A DNA stretch of 6,113 bases from positions 1 through 6,113 of the forward strand of contig CALFBL010000270.1 in the NCBI GenBank assembly GCA_937951695.1. Direction: 5' to 3'. This document shows, piece by piece, positions 1 through 6,113 of the stretch. The DNA is from an uncultured Granulosicoccaceae bacterium (GTDB taxonomy: Bacteria; Pseudomonadota; Gammaproteobacteria; Granulosicoccales; Granulosicoccaceae). Position numbers and translations under genes: made by a program. Within the stretch, counting starts at the first letter, position 1, and the number at the start of each line of letters is the position of its first letter. The notes beneath the pieces were generated by a model. That model had not been told where the DNA came from. It saw only the letters and a program-made list of their open reading frames with translations, and searched no databases.

Positions 1-261
1 GCTAGCCGGGATGCTTTTCAGCAGGCTTTGAGTGAAAAGGGCTACGGCGAAATCACCACCGAGATCGTGCCTGCACCGGCGTTTTATTATGCGGAAGACG
101 CACACCAACAGTATTTGCAAAAAAATCCAGGTGGCTATTGCAGCATGAGAGGCACGGGAGCGACGTGTGTCGTTGCCAATGCTGGCATGAGCGGTAGCGC
201 TAACACCATTCCCGATGAGCGTGCTCAGACTGGGGATTCCATCAAGATTTTGACCACCTGA
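1..261 (+). CDS. msrA: Peptide methionine sulfoxide reductase MsrA, C-terminal part (5' end outside window)
   Basis: The frame is open from base 1 and ends at TGA 259-261, leaving the last 86 residues. MsrA reduces methionine-S-sulfoxide in free or protein-bound form and is recycled by thioredoxin. Visible family signatures are the FYYAEDAHQQYL block (visible residues 28-39), followed by KNPGGYC and a GTG-x-x-C motif. The two cysteines at visible residues 47 and 56 match the C-terminal recycling cysteines of the YCGxGGTGVSC type. The catalytic GCFW cysteine near the N-terminus is upstream of the window. An oddity is a tail of 30 residues after the second cysteine, where many MsrA proteins end within a few residues. 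The ATG at base 28 is internal and is not the start. The family call is secure; only the tail is unusual. Confidence 0.92.
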   Translation, partial: ASRDAFQQALSEKGYGEITTEIVPAPAFYYAEDAHQQYLQKNPGGYCSMRGTGATCVVANAGMSGSANTIPDERAQTGDSIKILTT

Positions 262-294
262 TCTGGCCGCATTGGTCGATCGATTGCGTACACC

Positions 295-298
295 GGAG
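295..298 (+). promoter_or_regulatory. Ribosome binding site of the 88-codon gene
   Basis: GGAG lies 7 bases before the ATG at 306. This is good Shine-Dalgarno spacing and is the main reason to treat the small reading frame as a real gene and to choose this ATG over the second one at 312. Confidence 0.55.
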
Positions 299-305
299 TA
301 CTGAC

Positions 306-572
306 ATGACAATGACAAGCGCGCAGGGCACCCGTATGAACTCGATGTGCAATTCAGAACAAATCGACATGACTCGCCTAAACGATGCGTTGCCTAGGTC
401 CTACGCCGCGATCGTAAATGAGCATGGCGTCGAAGTTGTAATCACCGATGATCAGATTTGCAACGCATTGGATGCGCTCGAAACCGAGCAATTGTTTCCT
501 TTCGGATCCCAGCACACAGTATCGGGTTTGCTGGTTGCCAAGATTGCCCCTGCGCGAACCCTCCACAGCTAG
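306..572 (+). CDS. Hypothetical small protein, 88 aa
   Basis: I do not recognise this protein. The frame runs from ATG 306 to TAG 570-572, starts 44 bases after msrA on the same strand, and has a well-placed GGAG. It could therefore be cotranscribed with msrA. The predicted protein is soluble, with no signal peptide or membrane segment. The N-terminal 20 residues are rich in Met, Thr and Ser. A more ordered middle follows, with alternating hydrophobic stretches (AAIVNEHGVEVVITDD, about residues 34-49) and an acidic helix-like stretch (ALDALETEQL). It has two cysteines (residues 15 and 52). The middle could be a small alpha/beta fold, but no motif supports a function. It ends 17 bases before the 3' end of the convergent exporter gene. 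The antisense frame across this region looks like a shadow. Existence as a gene is moderately supported; function is unknown. Confidence 0.55.
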   Translation: MTMTSAQGTRMNSMCNSEQIDMTRLNDALPRSYAAIVNEHGVEVVITDDQICNALDALETEQLFPFGSQHTVSGLLVAKIAPARTLHS

Positions 573-589
573 ATCCGAACGCTGGATAG

Positions 590-1177
590 TTACAGGAATA
601 TCAATACAGCGGAAGCGGCCATGACGATGGCCATTATGGTCATGAACCCGCGCCACGCTCGCTCCGATTGCATTAATCCGGAGAGTAAGTGGCCCGCCGC
701 GGTCCAGAACAGGCAGACAAACAGGTTCAAGCAGAGGAACGTTGCGAACAGCCTCAAAGCCTCTGCCGCAGGGCTCAATCCAATTCCGAATCCCGCCGTC
801 GCGGCCATCGCTACAGCCCATACCTTGGGGTTGATGAATTGAAAGCTCATGGCCTGTAAAAACGTGAACGGCTTGTCCTGAGCCGATGCTCTCCCCGCTC
901 GACCTGCTCTTGCGGTGCGATACGCAAGCCACAAGATCCACACGGCAGCGATCAGCTGAAACACCGTTGTTAATGCGGGCAGTGCAAGAACCGATGCGCC
1001 TATCCCAAGAGCGCTGAGGGCGGCTAACACGGCTGTTCCCAGAGGCACCCCCAATAAATGTGGCAAGGTTCGTCGAAACCCGAATCGTGCGCCAGACGCT
1101 GTAAGCATGACCACGTTAGGCCCCGGTGAGAATAGGCCCGCGAACACAAAAATCAGTAATGGCAGTGAGTCAGTCAC
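590..1177 (-). CDS. LysE/RhtB-family amino acid exporter
   Basis: A 195-residue inner-membrane protein, close to the usual 200-210 residues of the family. These carriers export amino acids (lysine, arginine, homoserine, threonine, leucine and others) or related metabolites using the proton gradient. Family marks are the N-terminal SPGPN motif (residues 17-21), the loop with RFGFRRTLPHLLG (about 31-43) and the FINPKVW motif (114-120). Hydrophobic segments at roughly 4-25, 38-62, 66-86, 110-132, 138-162 and 172-194 give the expected six-helix layout, with a basic, Arg/Gly-rich loop at about 88-97. The start is GTG at 1177-1175, supported by AGGA on the minus strand (1189-1186) with 8 bases of spacing and by the fit of the N-terminus to the family. 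The stop is TAA at 592-590. It is divergent from the sulfurtransferase gene. The substrate cannot be told from sequence. Confidence 0.93.
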   Translation of the reverse strand: MTDSLPLLIFVFAGLFSPGPNVVMLTASGARFGFRRTLPHLLGVPLGTAVLAALSALGIGASVLALPALTTVFQLIAAVWILWLAYRTARAGRAGRASAQDKPFTFLQAMSFQFINPKVWAVAMAATAGFGIGLSPAAEALRLFATFLCLNLFVCLFWTAAGHLLSGLMQSERAWRGFMTIMAIVMAASAVLIFL

Positions 1178-1326
1178 TCGAGGTGTCCTGCGGGAAATGC
1201 ACTAAGATGGGCTCGGGATGCCGTGAGTACTGTCAATCATGCAACATAGTCGATTTAGAACGTCGGCGCAGCTTAGCAGGCAAGCGTTTCCCGGATTTCA
1301 CTACAACGGCTATCGCAGGTGTATTC
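1178..1326. promoter_or_regulatory. Divergent intergenic region between exporter and sulfurtransferase
   Basis: These 149 bases must hold the promoters of both divergent genes if the GTG starts are right. On the minus strand there is a perfect TTGACA hexamer (1236-1231), but no good -10 box follows at 16-18 bases. On the plus strand CATAGT (1245-1250) is only a weak -10 candidate. No terminator or strong repeat is seen. The stretch is also open in the sulfurtransferase frame and encodes a cysteine-rich peptide, discussed as a finding. Confidence 0.3.
1315..1319 (+). promoter_or_regulatory. Ribosome binding site deciding the GTG start of the sulfurtransferase
   Basis: GCAGG lies 7 bases before GTG 1327. 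It supports starting the protein there rather than at the upstream in-frame ATG codons (1126, 1159), which would overlap the exporter gene. Confidence 0.5.
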
Positions 1327-2193
1327 GTGACGAACACTCTAGCTCCTCTTATCAGTCCTGCCACCCTCAAAGAGCGCTTGGCAGACGCTGAATCGATCAC
1401 CTTTTCGGTGGATGCTTCCTGGCACTTGCCCACAGTAAACCGAGATCCCTTTGCAGAATTCACGCAAGCCCATATTCCGGGGGCGGTGTTTTTTGACATA
1501 GATGCGGTATCGGATGCCCGTGCGAATTATCCGCATATGCTGCCCAGCGCCGAGCACTTCGCGGCCAGCGTGGCAAAGCTTGGGATTGGCGCAGACAGTC
1601 ACGTCGTCGTGTACGACTCAACGGGATTGTTTTCAGCGGCTCGGGTGTGGTGGATGTTTCACGTGTTTGGGCACGCTAACGTACAGGTGCTCGATGGTGG
1701 ATTGCCCGGCTGGACGCAGATGGGCGCTCAGCTGGATACGGGCTTTGTCTCACGTTCCGCCGCCAGCAACCCGATAATCGCCAAGCTCAATCAGTCTAGA
1801 GTGTGTGATTGCGATCACCTGCTGCAAGCGATACAAACTGATTCTGCCTGCATCCTTGATGCTCGCCCCAAGGCACGGTTTGATGCAGCTGTGCCGGAAC
1901 CGAGACAAGGTTTGCGTGGCGGCCATATGCCAGGAGCGCAGTCCATGCCGTTCACGCAATTGTTGCACGCAGACTCTGATAACGTCCTGCGCTTAAAATC
2001 GCCCGCCGAGCTGCACGATATTTTTGTTGAGCACGGAGCCACAGGACATAAACCGGTCATAACCACATGCGGGTCTGGTGTTACAGCAGCTGTTATCACC
2101 CTAGCGCTTACGGTGGCAGGCTTTGAACCGGGGTGTTTATACGATGGCTCATGGAGTGAGTGGGGCGCACGCGAAGATACCCCTATTGTGTAA
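1327..2193 (+). CDS. sseA: 3-mercaptopyruvate sulfurtransferase (two rhodanese domains)
   Basis: With the GTG start the protein has 288 residues, very near the ~280 of SseA. The enzyme moves sulfur from 3-mercaptopyruvate (or thiosulfate, less well) to a thiol acceptor or cyanide through a cysteine persulfide; it is normally cytosolic. The N-terminal inactive rhodanese domain (about 5-140) shows AHIPGAVFFDID (48-59), VVVYDSTGLFSAARVWWMF and a LDGGLPGW turn. The C-terminal catalytic domain (about 160-288) shows ILDARPKARF, EPRQGLRGGHMPGA and the active loop CGSGVT at 248-253, with C248 as nucleophile. CGSGV is the mercaptopyruvate type, as opposed to CRKGV of thiosulfate rhodaneses. The protein ends with YDGSWSEWG, as in the family. 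The last 11 bases overlap the end of the convergent binding-protein gene. The frame is open upstream to base 1126, but that part has no resemblance to the family. Physiological substrate is inferred. Confidence 0.93.
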   Translation: MTNTLAPLISPATLKERLADAESITFSVDASWHLPTVNRDPFAEFTQAHIPGAVFFDIDAVSDARANYPHMLPSAEHFAASVAKLGIGADSHVVVYDSTGLFSAARVWWMFHVFGHANVQVLDGGLPGWTQMGAQLDTGFVSRSAASNPIIAKLNQSRVCDCDHLLQAIQTDSACILDARPKARFDAAVPEPRQGLRGGHMPGAQSMPFTQLLHADSDNVLRLKSPAELHDIFVEHGATGHKPVITTCGSGVTAAVITLALTVAGFEPGCLYDGSWSEWGAREDTPIV

Positions 2194-2962
2194 ACGCGTC
2201 TATGGATTCTTGCGATGTCGGTACCTCATGATAAAGCTCGGCTGCGATGTCGACGATGCCATGAAGCCCCAGCGTCTGCCTGTCTTGCTCGGTAAGCGTT
2301 TCAACCCCTGTTTGCAACGCATGAGCGATTAAGCTGACGTCGAACTGTGGTGCGCAAATAAAGGGTAGAGCTGGGGTCGGTGCGGTGTAATCCAGAATGC
2401 GCAATTGATTGGTGAAGTCATCGTGCGCCTGCATCAGGGTGTAGCTCAGGATATCCAAAGCGGCGATGTCGGCGTGCCCTTCGGCTACCGCTTTGGCGGA
2501 TACGCGATGATCGCCAGAAAAACGCAACTCATTCGCTGTGTGGTTTGGCCATACAAGTGATGTATTTTGCCAATGCTGTTTGAGTGCCGCGTAGCCAGAT
2601 TGTGAAGTGATGGAATTGCACACGATACGAGCTTTTTCAAAGGCTTTCAGTGTCGTACGCGTGTCGTCAACGCGAACCACGATTACGCTGCGGTAATACC
2701 CCGGTGCACAGCCTTTGAGCTATAGATCTGGTGCCCCGACTAGCTGCACCTGATCGTGTAGTGCTGCTCTATACGGCAAGCCGCAGGCTTGGCTGAGCAG
2801 CAACGCTTCATTGAGCCAAGTATCCATATCTGTGGCGCGCTGCGCGAGCTTGTCGGGGGCCGCGATGCCGTTCGACTTCAGTGTGTCCCTGATTGTTAAC
2901 CACAGCGTGTGTAGCGCATTGATGGTTTCTGGCCGTTCGTACATTGACAGGCTAGCGATCAT
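2183..2962 (-). pseudogene. PhnD-like substrate-binding protein gene, interrupted by one in-frame TAG
   Basis: Reading from ATG 2962-2960 to TAG 2185-2183 gives 259 sense codons plus one internal TAG at codon 81 (2722-2720). The product resembles the phosphate/phosphonate-type (PhnD, COG3221) periplasmic-binding-protein fold. It starts MIASLSMYERPE, has LSQACGLPYRAALHDQVQLVGAPD just before the stop, and resumes in the same frame with LKGCAPGYYRSVIVVR. It then shows the SQSGY motif (codons 120-124) and GHADIAALD (162-170). Length fits the roughly 260-residue branch that lacks a signal peptide, so the product may not be periplasmic. No permease or ATPase gene is nearby. It lies 83 bases downstream of the LysR gene on the same strand; a minus-strand AGGA sits 12 bases before the ATG, rather far. 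A GTG at 2680 could begin a 165-residue remnant, but this would lack the first lobe. A sequencing error at one base is the main alternative to true loss. Confidence 0.8.
2720..2722 (-). other. Premature in-frame TAG (codon 81) in the binding-protein gene
   Basis: The plus strand reads CTA, so the minus strand reads TAG, between GAPDL and LKGCAPGYYR. Related proteins run through this turn without interruption (pattern GxPDYxLxGCxPGYYRS, from memory of the family). Frame is conserved on both sides, so this is a point nonsense change and not an indel. TAG is the normal terminator of the 88-codon gene, the LysR gene and this gene itself, which argues against reassignment. Confidence 0.85.
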
Positions 2963-3045
2963 GTTGGGTGTGGGTCCTTCGGGTTGGCGTTCGAGTCGCG
3001 TTGCGTTCGGCCTAATGTGGCAATGCAGTTCGCTCGTCGCAAAAA

Positions 3046-4011
3046 CTACTCACAAGCTTCCAGCATTTGCCCCAAATTCGGCGCTAACTTAGCGAACTCC
3101 GGTATGAGCTCGTCGTGCAACAGCTGTTGGAAGGTGTTGGTCAAAACATCGGGCACGGTGCCCAGTTCGTTTAGCCGGCTAATGAGAAAGACGCTACGAG
3201 AAAGTTTTGCGAACGGCAGCGGGAAAATATCCACTTCGTGGCGGAAGCGACTGGCGTCAAGAATGCTCAGCGGTGTGGCGAGCGTCCAGCCCCCGGTCTT
3301 TGCGACGGTTGCAATAACTGAGCGGGTGGTTTCAAACGAGTAACGGCGCGCGAGCTGTAATCGAATGCGCTTTAAATGTGTGACCACCAAATGCCCGATG
3401 GGCATGGCTTCAGAGTATTGAATCAGGGGCAAGGTGGTCAGCTGGTTACGCCAGTCTTGACTATCGTCATAGCAGCCTTTGGCCACGACCAGGACAAAAT
3501 GTTCACGAAAGAGCTCGTGGATTTGAAACTTACTGATGTCGGCGGGGATGCTCGCGGTAATGGCAATATCGGCTTCACGAGCCATCATGCGAGCGGTGAC
3601 TTCATCCGATCTACCTGAGAAGGTGCAGATGTAGCTTTGTGGAAATTTGGCTTGAAGAACTGTGGCCATGATCGGTGTAATCGAGGCGTCCAGGTCATCG
3701 ATGATGGCGCAGTTCAGCACGGGCAAACTGTTGGCCTGGTTGTTGGCGAGATCGGCCTCGGCTTCGGTCACCATCGCGGCAATTCGATGCGCGTGCAGAC
3801 TTAGCACTTTGCCTGCGGGCGTGAGGAGCACCGGTTGTTGTAGTCGATCGAACAGCGTAATACCCACGTTTTGCTCCAGCGTGGTGATGTGCTGGGACAC
3901 ACTGGATTTGCTCATGCCAAGATTTTGCGCTGCCTTTGCCACCGAACGCGCTTCCTCTAGAGCAATAAAGATTCGTAACCCGCGAAGGGTTAACCGGTCG
4001 GAAGGATTCAT
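3046..4011 (-). CDS. LysR-type transcriptional regulator
   Basis: A 321-residue protein, slightly longer than the usual ~300. The N-terminal winged helix-turn-helix spans about residues 8-67: LTLRGLRIFIALEE, then SVAKAAQNLGMSKSSVSQHI as the helix-turn-helix, then LEQNVGITLFDR and LLTPAGKVL of the wing and linker. A helical linker (about 68-92) leads to the effector-binding domain (about 95-300) with the typical pattern of two alpha/beta lobes (LNCAIIDDLDASITPIM, ADIAITASIP, FVLVVAKGCY, GGWTLATPLSIL). The start is ATG 4011-4009 and the stop TAG 3048-3046. No clear Shine-Dalgarno precedes the ATG, but the N-terminus fits the family with no room for a later start. It is head-to-head with the demethylating oxidoreductase gene, with 157 bases between starts, and followed by the binding-protein gene. 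By family habit it probably regulates the divergent gene and itself. The effector is unknown. Confidence 0.95.
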   Translation of the reverse strand: MNPSDRLTLRGLRIFIALEEARSVAKAAQNLGMSKSSVSQHITTLEQNVGITLFDRLQQPVLLTPAGKVLSLHAHRIAAMVTEAEADLANNQANSLPVLNCAIIDDLDASITPIMATVLQAKFPQSYICTFSGRSDEVTARMMAREADIAITASIPADISKFQIHELFREHFVLVVAKGCYDDSQDWRNQLTTLPLIQYSEAMPIGHLVVTHLKRIRLQLARRYSFETTRSVIATVAKTGGWTLATPLSILDASRFRHEVDIFPLPFAKLSRSVFLISRLNELGTVPDVLTNTFQQLLHDELIPEFAKLAPNLGQMLEACE

Positions 4012-4056
4012 CTGGTTTTTGGGCGTTGTGAGTGAGTCAAGGCAATAGGATGTCGG

Positions 4057-4095
4057 GTTCGGTATTTCTACATCCAGTGTTCTGAATATCCGAAC
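4057..4095. promoter_or_regulatory. Inverted repeat in the LysR/oxidoreductase control region (possible operator)
   Basis: GTTCGGTATT starting at 4057 is mirrored by AATATCCGAAC ending at 4095. The arms match except for one extra base in the right arm, with the centre near 4076. It lies 15 bases upstream of the predicted -35 box, a position usual for a LysR recognition site. It could be one wide operator or two half-sites for a tetramer. Binding is inferred. Confidence 0.4.
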
Positions 4096-4100
4096 AGGCT

Positions 4101-4115
4101 ACTCGAACGTTGAGT
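4101..4115. promoter_or_regulatory. 15-base dyad overlapping the -35 box (possible activation site)
   Basis: ACTCGAACGTTGAGT is symmetric in its outer four bases (ACTC/GAGT) around a 7-base centre. Its right half coincides with the predicted -35 hexamer. LysR proteins commonly contact a second, weaker site next to the -35 box. It does not match the T-N11-A form exactly, so confidence is low. Confidence 0.3.
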
Positions 4116-4137
4116 CTACCGGCGCTTGGAGTATAAC
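4110..4137 (+). promoter_or_regulatory. Predicted sigma70 promoter of the oxidoreductase gene
   Basis: TTGAGT (4110-4115) and TATAAC (4132-4137) are separated by 16 bases. They match the -35 and -10 consensus at 4 and 5 of 6 positions. Transcription would start near 4144, giving a leader of about 25 bases. That leader has no clear Shine-Dalgarno before ATG 4169. Confidence 0.5.
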
Positions 4138-4168
4138 GTAAGGCATTGTCCAGCCAAATTTCGATCCT

Positions 4169-6113
4169 ATGAAAACACAGACTCGCGCGGTAGTTATTGG
4201 TGGTGGTATTGCGGGTTGCTCTACGCTGTATCACCTCACACAAGAAGGCTGGACGGACGTTGTGCTGCTCGAGCGTAATGAGTTGACATCTGGCACTACG
4301 TGGCACTCCGCGGCCCAAGTGACCAACTTTGGTGGCAACCAGACCATGGTCGGCCTCAAAACTCACTCCATCAAGTTGTACAAGGAGTTGTCGGAAGACC
4401 CGGAATATCCTATCAACTACCATCATGCCGACGGCGGAATACGTCTGGCCAATACGCCCGAGCAGATGGAGGGGTATCGCCACTTTGCCAGTATGGCCAA
4501 AGGTATGGGGGTTGATTTTGAAGTCATAGACGCCCAAGAGTGCGCTCGACGCCACCCATTGGTCTCTACTCACAATCTGCTCGGCGGCCTGTGGGATCCA
4601 TTGGACGGTGACATCGATCCCGCTCAGTTGTGTCAGGCGCTGGCGCGCCGGGCTCGTAATGCCGGTGCCATGATCTACCGAAACACCCCGGTTACGGATC
4701 TGACCCAACACCCCGATGGCAGCTGGACCGTACATACCGACAGAGGCGACATTCGTAGTGAGGTGGTGGTCAATGCGGGTGGCTATCGAGTCAATGAAGT
4801 GGGCGCGATGATGGGAGTGCACCATCCGGTCATTTCGATGGAGCATCAATACTTCGTTACCGAAACCATCCCGGATATAGAAGCCGCCAGCCATCGCATG
4901 CCGCTGCTGCGTTGCCCCATCAGTGATTACTACTGTCGGCAGGAAAAAAATGGATTGTTGGTTGGTTTCTACGAGCAGGGCTGCAAAACGTGGGGTATGG
5001 ACGGGATTGATCCGAATTTTGTCAATGCGCTGTGTCCGGATGATCTGGACCGGGTGATGGATGTGTTGGAGGGGGCGTTCGAACGGATGCCAGCTTTGGC
5101 TGAGGTCGGCATTCATTCCATCGTTAATGGGCCGATCACCTACACCATCGACGGTGCGCCACTTGTCGGACCCATTCCCGGTAAGCGTAACGCCTTTTGC
5201 ATCATTGGTTTACGAGCAGGTCTTGGGGAAGGCGGGGGGCACGGTTGGCTACTCGCACAACAAATCGTGCACGGCGAGGCTTGCTACGACACCTGGTGTG
5301 TCGACCCTCGCCGCTTCACCGGTCATGCCAACGTTGAACTCACCGCGCTGAAGGCCATTGAAGATTATCAGAACGAATTTCGTTTCCACTTCCCGCACGA
5401 GCACCGCTCTGCGGGTCGACCTGCCAAGACCACGCCTATCACACCGATTCTGGCTGCAGAAGGCGCTGAATTTGTGGTGGTCAATGGTTGGGAACGTGTG
5501 GCCTATATCAAGCCGTCCGACGACTTCGTAGAGTCGCACAGTTTTCGCTATAACGAAACCTTCGATGTGGTTGGCAAAGAAATCAACGCTCTGCAAGCGG
5601 GCGTTGGCATGACCGAAGTCAACGGCTTTAATCGATTTGAAATTACCGGTACGGGCGTGCACGACTGGTTAGACACTCTGGTCTGCAGCCGGGTGCCGCG
5701 TAAAGTTGGCAAGATCGCTCTGACGTATTTGCTGAATGAGCAGGGCAATGTGAAAGGCGAGGCCACCTTGGCCAACCTAGAAGATAACCGGATCTGGTAC
5801 GGCTCGGCTGCGGCTGCGGAATTTCACGACATGGATTGGTTGAATCGATGGTTGCCGGAGGACGGATCGATTCAGCTTCGATCGCTCACCAACGACTGGA
5901 CCATTCTGGTTATTGCTGGCCCGAAGTCGCGCGATCTATTGTCTACGGTATCTCGTGGAGATTGGTCGAAAGAAGCGTTTCCCTGGTTATCGGTACGCGA
6001 AGCCTATATCGGGTTCGTTCAGGCTGTGGTGATGTCGGTGAGCTTCTCCGGGGAGTTGGCTTACGAGATTCACGTGCCCAATGCGCAATTGTATGCCGCT
6101 TACCTGGCATTGA
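4169..6113 (+). CDS. FAD-dependent oxidoreductase with GcvT domain, dimethylglycine/sarcosine dehydrogenase type (3' end outside window)
   Basis: 648 codons are present from ATG 4169 and the frame is still open at the window end; relatives have about 800-850 residues. Such enzymes oxidise an N-methyl group of an amine such as dimethylglycine or sarcosine with FAD and transfer the one-carbon unit to tetrahydrofolate. The DAO domain (about 6-375) begins with the dinucleotide motif GGGIAG (11-16) and E35, the likely ribose contact. TSGTTWHSA places H46 where mammalian dimethylglycine dehydrogenase carries covalent FAD. VNAGGY (201-206), MEHQY (224-228) and a GGGHG glycine turn near 355 follow. 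DPRRF (379-383) leads into the linker domain, and the GcvT domain starts near 425-460. E531 (in GNVKGE) stands at the acidic residue expected to hold folate, and SFSGELAYE (625-633) is the conserved GcvT GE motif. The substrate is not fixed by sequence. Likely controlled by the divergent LysR gene. Confidence 0.93.
   Translation, partial: MKTQTRAVVIGGGIAGCSTLYHLTQEGWTDVVLLERNELTSGTTWHSAAQVTNFGGNQTMVGLKTHSIKLYKELSEDPEYPINYHHADGGIRLANTPEQMEGYRHFASMAKGMGVDFEVIDAQECARRHPLVSTHNLLGGLWDPLDGDIDPAQLCQALARRARNAGAMIYRNTPVTDLTQHPDGSWTVHTDRGDIRSEVVVNAGGYRVNEVGAMMGVHHPVISMEHQYFVTETIPDIEAASHRMPLLRCPISDYYCRQEKNGLLVGFYEQGCKTWGMDGIDPNFVNALCPDDLDRVMDVLEGAFERMPALAEVGIHSIVNGPITYTIDGAPLVGPIPGKRNAFCIIGLRAGLGEGGGHGWLLAQQIVHGEACYDTWCVDPRRFTGHANVELTALKAIEDYQNEFRFHFPHEHRSAGRPAKTTPITPILAAEGAEFVVVNGWERVAYIKPSDDFVESHSFRYNETFDVVGKEINALQAGVGMTEVNGFNRFEITGTGVHDWLDTLVCSRVPRKVGKIALTYLLNEQGNVKGEATLANLEDNRIWYGSAAAAEFHDMDWLNRWLPEDGSIQLRSLTNDWTILVIAGPKSRDLLSTVSRGDWSKEAFPWLSVREAYIGFVQAVVMSVSFSGELAYEIHVPNAQLYAAYLAL

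Noticed and set aside
574..588. Possible terminator hairpin between the small gene and the exporter
   Set aside because: Only a 4-base ATCC/GGAT stem with a 7-base loop and no T-run; too weak.
378..941. 187-codon open frame on the minus strand across the small gene and the exporter gene
   Set aside because: It overlaps the exporter in another frame of the same strand, with no family resemblance and an odd composition.
2720..2722. Pyrrolysine or other recoding of the TAG, suggested by the neighbouring methyl-amine enzyme
   Set aside because: Pyrrolysine is known from corrinoid methylamine methyltransferases, not from this binding-protein family, and TAG is used as an ordinary stop by at least two neighbouring genes.
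2183..2962. Two separate small genes (2720-2962 and 2183-2680, minus strand)
   Set aside because: Both pieces and the 13 codons between them are in one frame and together match one family of about 260 residues.
4037..5116. 359-codon open frame on the minus strand
   Set aside because: It is antisense to the well-supported oxidoreductase gene, is rich in His, Arg and Gln, and resembles no family; a shadow frame.
6111..6113. TGA at the window end as the stop of the oxidoreductase
   Set aside because: It is out of frame (the frame reads TTG at 6110-6112), and the family needs about 150 or more further residues.

Overview
This 6.1 kb window looks like ordinary chromosomal sequence from a heterotrophic proteobacterium of moderately high GC content. 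It carries Shine-Dalgarno sites, short intergenic gaps, a LysR-type regulator, a LysE/RhtB exporter and a flavin/folate demethylating oxidoreductase. The oxidoreductase is of a type common in gamma- and alphaproteobacteria, including marine ones. A marine gammaproteobacterium would fit, but that is inference from gene content and the lineage cannot be fixed from this sequence.

Layout: (1) The C-terminal end of peptide methionine sulfoxide reductase MsrA (1-261, +), then a small unrecognised gene of 88 codons with a good ribosome binding site (306-572, +). (2) A LysE/RhtB-family exporter on the minus strand (590-1177), divergent from a 3-mercaptopyruvate-type sulfurtransferase with two rhodanese domains (1327-2193, +). 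(3) Converging on it, with an 11-base overlap of coding ends, a PhnD-like substrate-binding protein gene on the minus strand (2183-2962). It is interrupted by one in-frame TAG at 2720-2722. Homology continues in the same frame on both sides, so it is annotated as a probable pseudogene. (4) Upstream of it on the same strand, a full-length LysR-type regulator (3046-4011). (5) A 157-base divergent control region holding a plausible sigma70 promoter and two dyad symmetries. (6) A large FAD-dependent oxidoreductase fused to a GcvT (folate-binding) domain, of the dimethylglycine/sarcosine dehydrogenase type (4169 to beyond the window end, +).

How the parts may work together: the LysR gene lies head-to-head with the oxidoreductase and directly upstream of the binding-protein gene. 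The simplest reading is a LysR-controlled catabolic locus for an N-methylated amine, in which the oxidoreductase removes a methyl group and passes it to tetrahydrofolate. MsrA, the exporter and the sulfurtransferase look like unrelated neighbours. I found no mobile element, CRISPR array, tRNA, rRNA or convincing intrinsic terminator. I do not see a clearly new multi-gene system. The most noteworthy points are the clean nonsense codon in the binding-protein gene and the structured divergent operator region.
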